Made by a program: the position numbers and the translations under genes
From: Bacteroidota bacterium
GTDB taxonomy: Bacteria > Bacteroidota > Bacteroidia > Bacteroidales > FEN-979
Direction: 5' to 3'
Length of the DNA: 34,602 nucleotides
Assembly (NCBI GenBank): GCA_007280875.1
Contig: QYQJ01000155.1
Span: forward strand, 1 to 34,602
The notes under the pieces: generated by a model
Told to the model about the DNA's origin: nothing
Database searches by the model: none
What the model saw: only the letters and a program-made list of their open reading frames with translations
Part shown: in pieces, positions 1-8,185 of the stretch
How positions within the stretch are numbered: the first letter of the stretch is position 1
How the letters are laid out: each line of letters begins with the position of its first letter

Positions 1-1
1 C

Positions 2-1045
2 CGACCCCTCCCCAACAAGGGAGGGGGGGCTGGAGTATCCGGCATCCGGCATCCGGCATTGTCACTGCGAGCGGAGCGAAGCAGCGGCATCCGGTTATCC
101 GATATCCTCGCCGGTAACAATTTCCTTTACGCGGGGAACCCCGCAACCACTCCCCTGTCTCAATTCGGTCTGATTAACCACTCATTTATCTCCTCTTCCT
201 GGCGCCTGGCAGGTGGCAGCCAGCAAATTGCCGACATCCTGGCGGAAGGAATACGGGCTCACGGCGGGGAGGTGCTGGCTAAAAAGAAAGTGGTTGGAAT
301 CCAAAAGAAAGGGGTACAATTCGATGTCATGACTGCTGACGGAGACCATTTTAAGTCCGGTCAGTTGATCTCAGACATTCACCCGGCAGTGACCCTGCAA
401 CTGCTGGAAGGGATTCCCGTCCAGAAGGCTTACCGGGAACGGATCAGTTCCCTTGAAAATTCCATCTCCGTATTCTCGGTATACCTCGGACTGAAACCCG
501 GCACTTTTCCGTTTCTCAATCACAATATATATCATCATACATCACCAAATGTCTGGACAGATACGAGATCCCAGTTTCTTTTTATGACCCCACCGGAGAA
601 GAGCCAGGGAACATTTGCCAATACGGCTATCGTGATGGCACCCATGCAGTTCAATGAGGTCAGGAAGTGGGAAAAGAGCGACTCGGGCGTTCGGGAGAAA
701 GCCTACTTTGTGTTCAAGGCGCGGAAAGCCAAGCAACTGCTGGAGGCTGTCTATCAGAAGTTCCCGGACCTGAAGGAAGCGATGATGACCATCGAGATTT
801 CTACGCCTCTTACCTGGCGCGATTATACCGGGTCACCGCAGGGATCCATGTACGGTATTGTGAAAGACGCCGCGAATCCTCAGAAAACCATCATATTCCC
901 GAAAACCAAGATCCACGGACTCTACCTCACCGGGCAGAGTATCAACCTCCATGGTGCGCTGGGTGTGACCATCGGGGCCGTGATGACCTGCGGGGAGATC
1001 CTGGGAATCCCTCGTGTGATGGAAACCATTAAACGAGCACTTTAA
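2..1045 (+). CDS. NAD(P)/FAD-dependent oxidoreductase (phytoene desaturase / retinol saturase-like), C-terminal portion; 5' part absent or interrupted by a repeat
   Basis: Translation from about nt 92 (RLSDILAGNNFLYAGNPATTPLSQFGLINHSFISSSWRLAGGSQQIADILAEGIRAHGGEVL ... GLYLTGQSINLHGALGVTIGAVMTCGEIL) resembles the C-terminal two thirds of CrtI-like oxidoreductases. No N-terminal GxGxxG. Frame is open to the window edge through the repeat at 37-85; the listed TTG start at 59 lies inside the repeat. Confidence 0.75.
   Translation, partial: RPLPNKGGGAGVSGIRHPALSLRAERSSGIRLSDILAGNNFLYAGNPATTPLSQFGLINHSFISSSWRLAGGSQQIADILAEGIRAHGGEVLAKKKVVGIQKKGVQFDVMTADGDHFKSGQLISDIHPAVTLQLLEGIPVQKAYRERISSLENSISVFSVYLGLKPGTFPFLNHNIYHHTSPNVWTDTRSQFLFMTPPEKSQGTFANTAIVMAPMQFNEVRKWEKSDSGVREKAYFVFKARKAKQLLEAVYQKFPDLKEAMMTIEISTPLTWRDYTGSPQGSMYGIVKDAANPQKTIIFPKTKIHGLYLTGQSINLHGALGVTIGAVMTCGEILGIPRVMETIKRAL
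5..26. repeat. Short perfect inverted repeat CCCCTCCC-N6-GGGAGGGG
   Basis: Read directly: cccctccc caacaa gggagggg (8-bp arms, 6-nt loop). Confidence 0.8.
37..59. repeat. Heptanucleotide tandem repeat (ATCCGGC)x3 + AT
   Basis: atccggc atccggc atccggc at read directly. Confidence 0.9.
56..85 (+). repeat. 30-nt dispersed repeat, copy 1 (GCATTGTCACTGCGAGCGGAGCGAAGCAGC)
   Basis: Perfect reverse complement of 17379-17408. Confidence 0.92.
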
Positions 1046-1079
1046 AGAACCCGCCCCTGCAACCAATATTAAAAACCGT

Positions 1080-1087
1080 TATTTTTG
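1080..1087 (+). promoter_or_regulatory. Candidate Bacteroidota -7 element TAttTTTG upstream of the C45 gene
   Basis: tatttttg, 24 nt upstream of ATG 1112. Confidence 0.4.
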
Positions 1088-1111
1088 CTGCGCACTACCA
1101 ATCGCTGTTCA

Positions 1112-2815
1112 ATGTCTGACTACCGCCCGTTTTTCAGAAAGAAACGCTACTTCATCCCGGCAGTCTTAATTGTCATTAGCGGGATCCTGATTATCTGGTA
1201 TGCAATCGCAACATCGGTTTCCCCTCCGGAGGTTGCGGACCGCTCTGCCCTTGAATGGCCGGTTTCACAGCCCGATTCGGGATTTTATCTATGCAAAAAT
1301 AACTGGCTGAAACAGAGCAATTCAGGACTATGGGAACTCTACCTTCAGGGTGACCCGTTTGATCGTGGTGTGACCAATGGAAAACTTTGCCGGGAACTGA
1401 TCTTCAAGCAAGAGGAGGCCTTTGTTGGACAGATCAAGCAGTTGGTGCCATCCACCTTGTATCAGCGCTTTCTGAAATATTTTATCTACTGGTTTAACAG
1501 AGATCTTGATAAATACCTGATGGAGGAGTTCAAACGGGAAATTTACGGGATTTCCTTCTCAGCAAGCGATTCCTTCAATTTTATCGGCACACCGTACCAG
1601 CGGTTACTGAACTACCATTCTGCCCACGATATCGGTCATGCCCTGCAGGACCTGATGATGGTGGGTTGTACTTCCTTCGGGGTATGGGATGAATTCAGCC
1701 GTGATTCTTCCCTGATCATCGGCCGGAATTTTGATTTCTTCGTTGGGGATGCATTTGCCGAAAATAAAATTGTATGTTTTGAAAAGCCTGACAACGGTTT
1801 CGGATTTATGATGGTTACCTGGGGTGGGATGATTGGTGCAGTTTCCGGAATGAATGAACGAGGTATCACAGTGACTATCAATGCAGCCAAATCGGAGATC
1901 CCGCTTTCAGCCCGGACCCCGATCTCAATCCTGGCTCGTGAAATACTCCAGTACGCCACCTCCATTGATGATGCCTATCAGATTTCCTGTGCACGTGAGA
2001 CATTCGTATCAGAGTCGATCCTGATCGGGTCAGGAGATGAGAACCGCGCTGCCATCATTGAAAAGGCACCGTTCGGGATTGCTCTCGTGTACCCATCGAA
2101 ACACTATATCATTTGTGCAAATCACTTCCAGGACACAACCTTTTCCCAGGATCCTCTCAACAGGGAGAACATCCGTGATAATGCGTCTCTTTATCGGTTC
2201 TGTCGCACGACTCAGGAGATTACCAATCTGAAGCCGATGGATATTCAGTCAGCTGCCAGACTGCTCAGAGACCCGCAAGGCATCAATGGAACGGATATAG
2301 GGATGGGAAACGAAAAGGCTATCAATCAGCTGATTGCACATCATTCTGTCATTTTCAAGCCGGCAGAAAGACTTGTCTGGGTTTCCACTAACCCCTGGCA
2401 ACTAGGACCCTATGTCTGTTACAACCTGTCTGAAATTTTTTATACATTTGCACCGCTGCGACAGCGGGTTGAGATCACGGAGCAGGCCCGGACCATTCCA
2501 TCCGATCCATTTCTTGGTTCAGAGGATTATCAGCGGTTTCTTCGGTTCCGCGAAATGCGGTCGAACTTGATAATGAAGCTGCATGAGAACGAGGTATCCC
2601 TCCCGCCGGATTCGATGTTCCTTGAGGCTTTTCAGGCCACCAATCCCCTCTATTATGAGGTTTGGTCCCTTTCGGGCGATTACCTGTGTAAAACCCTGAA
2701 TCCGAGGGAGGCAATCGCCTGCTACAGAAAGGCCCTCTCCCTGGAGATCCCGCGCTGGGACGAAAAAGAACGGATCATTCGCAGCATTACACAGTGTAAC
2801 AATCAAATAAAGTAA
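1112..2815 (+). CDS. C45 family (Ntn-hydrolase) autoproteolytic acyltransferase/hydrolase, membrane anchored
   Basis: Candidate nucleophile Cys in MVGCTSFGVWDEFSRDSSLIIGRNFDF; N-terminal TM segment FIPAVLIVISGILIIWYAIA. ATG at 1112 preferred over the listed TTG at 1085. Confidence 0.75.
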   Translation: MSDYRPFFRKKRYFIPAVLIVISGILIIWYAIATSVSPPEVADRSALEWPVSQPDSGFYLCKNNWLKQSNSGLWELYLQGDPFDRGVTNGKLCRELIFKQEEAFVGQIKQLVPSTLYQRFLKYFIYWFNRDLDKYLMEEFKREIYGISFSASDSFNFIGTPYQRLLNYHSAHDIGHALQDLMMVGCTSFGVWDEFSRDSSLIIGRNFDFFVGDAFAENKIVCFEKPDNGFGFMMVTWGGMIGAVSGMNERGITVTINAAKSEIPLSARTPISILAREILQYATSIDDAYQISCARETFVSESILIGSGDENRAAIIEKAPFGIALVYPSKHYIICANHFQDTTFSQDPLNRENIRDNASLYRFCRTTQEITNLKPMDIQSAARLLRDPQGINGTDIGMGNEKAINQLIAHHSVIFKPAERLVWVSTNPWQLGPYVCYNLSEIFYTFAPLRQRVEITEQARTIPSDPFLGSEDYQRFLRFREMRSNLIMKLHENEVSLPPDSMFLEAFQATNPLYYEVWSLSGDYLCKTLNPREAIACYRKALSLEIPRWDEKERIIRSITQCNNQIK

Positions 2816-2822
2816 CCACTGA

Positions 2823-4088
2823 ATGAAATTCAAACTGATATATCCCCGCTGGGAGAAACTCGAAGGACAAACCACATTCAACCTGCCCCCGCACGGGCCT
2901 GTAGTCATGGCAGCCGACATTCCCGGTACTATCGAGATCGAGTTCACGGATGAGAACGTGGAAGACCTCGTTATAAACGATTCGCCCGATTTCGTTGGCA
3001 TCTCCATGATGCTCACCACCCAGGTGAAACGGGGCTGGTCCATTGCGGATCAGTACCGGAAACTAGGAAAAAAGGTCATTTTCGGAGGGATCTCCACCAT
3101 GTTGCATGCCGAAGAAACCCTGGAGCATGCCGATGCTATATTCCTCGGAGAGGTAGAAGGCAGGATGGCAGATATATTCGAAGATTTCCGCCGGAATGAG
3201 TTGAAGAAGGTTTATAACTTTATAGCCAGTCCTCCCGACATGAATCTGGTCGGTCCGGCCAACCGGGATATCCTGAAGAAGGACCATTATTACCACAAAG
3301 GATTCCGCATGGTTGACCTGTTCCATGCCTCCCGCGGCTGTATTTACGACTGCTACCCCTGTGCTGTGCGATACCTTGGAGGACGGGGATTTCGTCCGCG
3401 TCCACTGGACCGTGTAATAGAGGAACTGGAGCAGATTGACAACAACAGGCTTTTTATTGTAGATAACTCACTGGCGCTTGATACGCAATGGGAAAAGGAG
3501 CTCTTCCGGGCCATGATCCCCCTGAAAAAGAAATGGGTCAGCCACACCATAGAAGATAAAGAAGAGGTCCTGGATCTCGCAGCTCAGGCTGGGGCCTGGT
3601 ATGTCTATCAGGCTGTGTTCGATACATCCGACTACATCCGGAACCGGATCAAGCAGTATCATGATTACGGTATTGCCGTGGAGGGAACGATCCTGCTGGG
3701 GTTGGATAACCAGACTGAAGATGACATCAAGCGGCTGATCGACTTCTTGCTGGAGATCGACCTTGACCTGGCGGAATTCACGGTTCTGGCACCATTTCCG
3801 CATACCAAAGCCTATGCCGACCTGATCAAGCAAAACCGGATCTTCGATTACGACTGGGATCATTACAATGCCGGAAAGGTGGTTTACCATCCGAAGCATA
3901 TGCCGGCAGAGCGTTTGCAGGAGCTCTATCACTATGCCTGGGAGACCTTCTACCGGAATGAGCCGCAGACCATGAAGATGTTCAACCTGATCACCCGTGT
4001 CATCAACCGGGAGATCGAGGACGGCACTTACGCTCCCAGGAGGCGTGATCTGGTCGACGTGAGCTTTGGAAGAGAGGTAGGGGCATAG
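2823..4088 (+). CDS. B12-binding-domain type radical SAM protein
   Basis: CxxxCxxC motif in SRGCIYDCYPCAV; upstream GGISTMLHAEETLEHADAIFLGEVEGR resembles B12-binding-type radical SAM N-termini. Confidence 0.85.
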   Translation: MKFKLIYPRWEKLEGQTTFNLPPHGPVVMAADIPGTIEIEFTDENVEDLVINDSPDFVGISMMLTTQVKRGWSIADQYRKLGKKVIFGGISTMLHAEETLEHADAIFLGEVEGRMADIFEDFRRNELKKVYNFIASPPDMNLVGPANRDILKKDHYYHKGFRMVDLFHASRGCIYDCYPCAVRYLGGRGFRPRPLDRVIEELEQIDNNRLFIVDNSLALDTQWEKELFRAMIPLKKKWVSHTIEDKEEVLDLAAQAGAWYVYQAVFDTSDYIRNRIKQYHDYGIAVEGTILLGLDNQTEDDIKRLIDFLLEIDLDLAEFTVLAPFPHTKAYADLIKQNRIFDYDWDHYNAGKVVYHPKHMPAERLQELYHYAWETFYRNEPQTMKMFNLITRVINREIEDGTYAPRRRDLVDVSFGREVGA

Positions 4089-4099
4089 GAATGTATCTA

Positions 4100-4150
4100 T
4101 AGGGGCGGGTTTATATGTTATATTAGGGGCGGGTTTGGAACCCGCCCCTA
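4100..4150. repeat. GC-rich dispersed repeat: TAGGGGCGGGTTT twice, second copy forming a near-perfect hairpin
   Basis: taggggcgggttt at 4100-4112 and 4124-4136; taggggcgggtt tgg aacccgccccta at 4124-4150 has 12-bp arms and a 3-nt loop. Confidence 0.85.
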
Positions 4151-4186
4151 CGGACGACAATTGATTTTATAGATTTTATTTGATAA

Positions 4187-4573
4187 ATGGAAACCAATCC
4201 AGCATTTGACCACTACATGGATCGCTACTTCGACTTCCTGGGACAATGGGAAACGCCCTCCCGCTGCGGATTGAAAGTTGTACGAAGAAAAGACGGTAAA
4301 ACCCTGGTGATTGCCACAGAGATCTACCGGCAGAATCCGGGTACGCCGGTCACGGAATGGGTAGCTCCGCTGGCTACTCAGATCATGCATCACATCGTTG
4401 AACAGCCTGAAAACTATATTTTCATCGAGCATACCCCTGATCTGCGAAGCAAACTGACTTTCTACGGAGAGACTTTTGACCTGGTGGAGTTCGACTGGGA
4501 TGGAGGTAAGTTCATCAATCCAAAATGGACCCGACTTTCCAACGAAGAAGTTGATCAATTAATGGAAGAATGA
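4187..4573 (+). CDS. Conserved-looking hypothetical protein (128 aa)
   Basis: Intact ORF, ATG start, co-directional, tightly followed by the next CDS. Confidence 0.65.
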   Translation: METNPAFDHYMDRYFDFLGQWETPSRCGLKVVRRKDGKTLVIATEIYRQNPGTPVTEWVAPLATQIMHHIVEQPENYIFIEHTPDLRSKLTFYGETFDLVEFDWDGGKFINPKWTRLSNEEVDQLMEE

Positions 4574-4576
4574 TCA

Positions 4577-6970
4577 ATGAATTACTTCACTACTTTGTCC
4601 TTCGTGTCTTTGTTCCTTTGTGGTTTGTCTTTTTTCTTACTTTTTCCCAACCCCGGCTTATCTCAACCTATCCTTCGTCAGTCAATTAAAGGAATTGTTG
4701 TGGATCAGCAAACCCTCTCCCCTCTTCCCGGAGCTACCATCATCCTCCTGGGAAGCGATCCCCTGATCGGAACGGTTTCCGATTCAGAAGGACATTTCAT
4801 CCTGGAGCGGATCCCCATCGGGACTCACCGGATCCGGGTGACCTATATTGGCTATGCGCCTTACGAATCCACAGATATCATTGTCAGCACCGGCAAAGAG
4901 AGTGTCATTACAGTCTGCCTGAAGGAGATGGTGCTCACGGCCCAAGAAGTGGAGATCAAGGGGGACTACCAGAACTATGAACCCATTAACCGGATGGCGA
5001 CGGTAAGTGTCAGGAACTTCAGTGTGGACGAAACCTTCCGGTTTGCCGGGAGCTACAATGATCCGGGCCGCATGGTGCAGAATTTTGCCGGGGTTACTTC
5101 CGGTGTGGATAACCGGAACGATATCATTGTTCGCGGGAACAGTCCAATGGGATTGCAGTGGAGGCTGGATGATATGGAGATTCCAAATCCCAACCATTTT
5201 GCTGCGGTTGGTACTACCGGCGGCCCGGTTACCGTATTGAATAACAACTTGTTAACAAATTCCGATTTTTTTACCGGCGCCTTTCCGGCTCAGTACGGCA
5301 ACACCCTGGCCGGGATCTTTGACCTGCGGATGCGAAATGGGAACAGCGACCGGAGGGAGTACTGGTTCGAGATCGGCTGGAACGGACTGGAGTTCGGAAC
5401 AGAGGGACCCTTCTCAAAAAAATCCCCTGCCTCCTATCTCTTCTCCTATCGATATTCTCTTCTGGAGGTGGTCAGTTACATCGGAATTGATCTTGGGGTG
5501 ATTCCCCGGTACCAGGATCTGAACCTGAAAATCACAATGCCTACCAGAAAAGCAGGGACATTTTCCCTGACGGGGATGGGAGGTCTCAGCTACATCCAGT
5601 TGTTCGACAGCCGGAAGTCGCCCGACAAATGGATGTTCCCCGATTACGGCCAAGATCTGGCAAACGGGTCCAGTCTGGGGGTGCTCGGGCTGACCCACCA
5701 GATCCTGCTGACACCGAAAACACGCTGGAAAAATATGATCTACCTGGTTGGATCTCTTGTGTATACAAAGATCGATACGTTTTCCAATGTGGTCACTACA
5801 CCAGCGCCGTGGGCCGGAGAACGGTCGCAGGAGATCAAGGGCTCGGTCTCCTCTCAGATCTTTCACAAATTCTCTCCCCGGAACAGCCTGGACGCTGGAA
5901 TTTTTTACGATCAGTACTGGCTTTCCTATGCAGACAGCATGATGTGGAAAGGGGCTTTCCTTGTCAATACAGGAAGCCGAGAGCAGATGGGATTCCTGCG
6001 GGGGTATGCCCAGTGGAAACACAGTTTCTCCGACCGGTTCTCCATCACGACGGGACTGTTTGGTTCCCTGTTTACCCTCAACAACAACCAGGCACTGGAA
6101 CCGAGGATCGGGTTTGACTGGATCATTAACGACCGCCACAGCCTGAACTTCGGTACCGGTCTCTATTCCCAGATGCAACCAAGGGTAATCTATTTTATTT
6201 TGACCCATCATCCCGACGGGAGTATTTCACAACCTAATTTGTCGATGGACTTCACCCGCAGTTGGCAGTTGGCAGTGGGCTACAATTACTTGTTGACAGA
6301 GAATCTTCGTTTCAAGGTGGAGACATATTACCAATACCTGTATGATATTCCGGTTAAACGTTCCATTCCGCAGTATGCGTTGCTGAACCAGGGACATGAA
6401 TTCTTTCTGGACAGGCAGTATTCAGACAGCCTGATCAATCTGGGCTCAGGGGAGAATTGGGGGGTGGAGTTTACCTTTGAACGGTTTTTCAGGAAAAACT
6501 ACTATTTCCTTCTTACTTCCTCTCTATTCAACTCAACGTACCAGGGATACGATAAGGTTGTCAGAAACAGCGCCTTCAATGTCAACTATGTCCTGAATGC
6601 CGTGGGAGGCTATGAATTTGTAATCGGAAAACGGAAATGGGGGATCATGGCTTTCGGACTACGGGCAACCTGGGCTGGCGGAAACCCATACATCCCCTAT
6701 GATGTGGATGCCACTGTTGCTGCAGGTGAACCCATTCCCGACTGGAGGTTTGCCTACGATCCCCGCTATCCGGAATACAAACGCCTCTCGTTTCGTTTCG
6801 GCGTGAAAAGGAATTTGCCGAAGTACAACATTGAGTTTCTGTTGGACCTGCAGTACCGTACTAACTACACGAACATCGCCCTGCAGCGGATTGATCCGAA
6901 AACCGGGGATATCCACTATTATTTCACTATGGGTTTCTTCCCGATGGGGACTTGGAGGATTCAGTTTTAA
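4577..6970 (+). CDS. TonB-dependent receptor with N-terminal carboxypeptidase regulatory-like domain
   Basis: Signal peptide; IKGIVVDQQTLSPLPGATIILLGSDPLIGTVSDSEGHFILERIPIGTHRIRVTYIGYAPYES; plug region NDIIVRGNSPMGLQWRLDDMEIPNPNHF; C-terminal beta-barrel ending in F. Confidence 0.93.
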   Translation: MNYFTTLSFVSLFLCGLSFFLLFPNPGLSQPILRQSIKGIVVDQQTLSPLPGATIILLGSDPLIGTVSDSEGHFILERIPIGTHRIRVTYIGYAPYESTDIIVSTGKESVITVCLKEMVLTAQEVEIKGDYQNYEPINRMATVSVRNFSVDETFRFAGSYNDPGRMVQNFAGVTSGVDNRNDIIVRGNSPMGLQWRLDDMEIPNPNHFAAVGTTGGPVTVLNNNLLTNSDFFTGAFPAQYGNTLAGIFDLRMRNGNSDRREYWFEIGWNGLEFGTEGPFSKKSPASYLFSYRYSLLEVVSYIGIDLGVIPRYQDLNLKITMPTRKAGTFSLTGMGGLSYIQLFDSRKSPDKWMFPDYGQDLANGSSLGVLGLTHQILLTPKTRWKNMIYLVGSLVYTKIDTFSNVVTTPAPWAGERSQEIKGSVSSQIFHKFSPRNSLDAGIFYDQYWLSYADSMMWKGAFLVNTGSREQMGFLRGYAQWKHSFSDRFSITTGLFGSLFTLNNNQALEPRIGFDWIINDRHSLNFGTGLYSQMQPRVIYFILTHHPDGSISQPNLSMDFTRSWQLAVGYNYLLTENLRFKVETYYQYLYDIPVKRSIPQYALLNQGHEFFLDRQYSDSLINLGSGENWGVEFTFERFFRKNYYFLLTSSLFNSTYQGYDKVVRNSAFNVNYVLNAVGGYEFVIGKRKWGIMAFGLRATWAGGNPYIPYDVDATVAAGEPIPDWRFAYDPRYPEYKRLSFRFGVKRNLPKYNIEFLLDLQYRTNYTNIALQRIDPKTGDIHYYFTMGFFPMGTWRIQF
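6259..6279. repeat. Intragenic heptamer tract (CAGTTGG)x2 + CAGTGGG
   Basis: cagttgg cagttgg cagtggg inside the TonB receptor CDS; same unit as 8046 and 18221. Confidence 0.6.
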
Positions 6971-6997
6971 TCATATTTCTCACAGATTTACCTTACT

Positions 6998-7326
6998 ATG
7001 GCACTAAAAAAAGATTTGACCTGCATGAGCGGGAGAACATCCATGATCCGGAAGCTCTGGAAGCCAACGATTATACGATCCGTATCCTGTCGGACGCCTA
7101 CCAGCACGTGCAGCAATTTAAACCATACGCCCATCTTCTCACGGGATTTCTTGATACCGGCCTTTTCCCAGAGTACATCTACCCTACGGTAGATATTGTG
7201 CTTCAGTTGGCACAGAAAGTTCCTCCAATGGAAAACCATCCGGTGGGGATGACATCCTGGGCAGAGGCCTGCGAAGATCCTGATTTGATTGAAAATAGTA
7301 TCTTTGTCAATCAGAAAATAAAATAA
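6998..7326 (+). pseudogene. Small hypothetical protein (about 110 aa if frame-corrected), interrupted at an A7 run
   Basis: ATG 6998 reads ATG GCA CTA AAA AAA GAT. Re-reading one A (-1) gives MALKKRFDLHERENIHDPEALEANDYTIRILSDAYQHVQQFKPYAHLLTGFLD... to TAA 7326. The listed ORF starts at a TTG inside the previous gene. Confidence 0.5.
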
Positions 7327-7333
7327 CAAATAT

Positions 7334-8041
7334 ATGAAATTAGATATAACAAAATACGCAATTTCGCTGGCATTTATTGTATCCCTGACAGCCTGTCAGT
7401 CCAGATCGACAAAAAAAGTGGAGAACCTCGCCCCCAATGCTCACCAGGTTGTAGCCGAAGAGGTGATCCTGACCAGCCGGTATACTTACGTCCTGGTTTC
7501 GGCCGACGAAAATGAGTACTGGGTGGCTATTCCCAAAGCCAACATCATTGAAGGGAATACCTACTTCTGGTCTGTTGGATCAGAAATAAATAATTTTACC
7601 TCCACCGAATTGAACCGCACTTTTCCGAGTATCTTTTTTGTGCAGGATTTCACCGATCAACCCATTCTGTCCGGCAACGAAAATGTTCCCTTGACCATGG
7701 GCGGCAAGCTGCCCTCTGCAGAAAAACCAGGCATCAGTGTGGAAAAGGCTGAAGGTGGCATCACCATCGCTGAATTGTTTTCCGACCCAGCTGCCTATTC
7801 CGGTAAAACCGTGAAGATCAACGGCGAAGTCGTCAAATTCCTTCCCGAAATTATAAACCGGAACTGGGTTCACCTGCAGGATGGCACCCGGGATGGCGAC
7901 AATTTTGATCTGACTGTTACTACTGACGCTTTTGTAAATGTGGGGGATGTGGTGACCTTCGAAGGCATTGTAGCCATCGATAAGGACTTCGGCGCCGGCT
8001 ATTTCTATCCGGTGATCGTGGAAGAGGCCGTAGTGAAGTAG
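7334..8041 (+). CDS. Lipoprotein with C-terminal OB-fold-like region
   Basis: Lipobox-like FIVSLTAC; C-terminal YSGKTVKINGEVVKFLPEIINRNWVHLQDGTRDGDNFDLTVTTDAFVNVGDVVTFEGIVAIDKDFGAGYFY. Confidence 0.7.
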   Translation: MKLDITKYAISLAFIVSLTACQSRSTKKVENLAPNAHQVVAEEVILTSRYTYVLVSADENEYWVAIPKANIIEGNTYFWSVGSEINNFTSTELNRTFPSIFFVQDFTDQPILSGNENVPLTMGGKLPSAEKPGISVEKAEGGITIAELFSDPAAYSGKTVKINGEVVKFLPEIINRNWVHLQDGTRDGDNFDLTVTTDAFVNVGDVVTFEGIVAIDKDFGAGYFYPVIVEEAVVK

Positions 8042-8045
8042 TCCT

Positions 8046-8073
8046 CAGTTGGCAGTTGGCAGTTCACAGTCCG
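8046..8073. repeat. Heptanucleotide tandem repeat (CAGTTGG)x2 plus two degenerate copies
   Basis: cagttgg cagttgg cagttca cagtccg immediately after the stop at 8041. Confidence 0.75.
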
Positions 8074-8103
8074 CATTATTCAGCATTATTTTTCTGTAAA
8101 CTC

Positions 8104-8134
8104 TTGACTTTTTCATTTTTACATTATACCTTTG
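8104..8134 (+). promoter_or_regulatory. Bacteroidota-type promoter TTG-N20-TAccTTTG for the tetR-efflux operon
   Basis: ttg 8104-8106, 20-nt spacer, tacctttg 8127-8134. Confidence 0.6.
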
Positions 8135-8139
8135 TCAAT

Positions 8140-8160
8140 AAAATGACCGACAGTCATTTT
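8140..8160. promoter_or_regulatory. Candidate TetR operator AAAATGAC-CGACA-GTCATTTT
   Basis: Perfect 8-bp inverted repeat with 5-bp spacer at the expected transcription start, 26 nt upstream of the tetR ATG (8186). Confidence 0.75.
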
Positions 8161-8185
8161 TTATAATACATATTAATCTTTCAAT

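Noticed and set aside
3468-4160. Minus-strand 230-aa ORF beginning MSSVGAGSKPAPNITYKPAP
   Set aside because: Antisense to the radical SAM gene; its start comes from the GGGGCGGG hairpin repeat (KPAP artefact).
5414-6211. Minus-strand 265-aa ORF
   Set aside because: Entirely antisense to a clearly coding TonB receptor; no recognisable domain.
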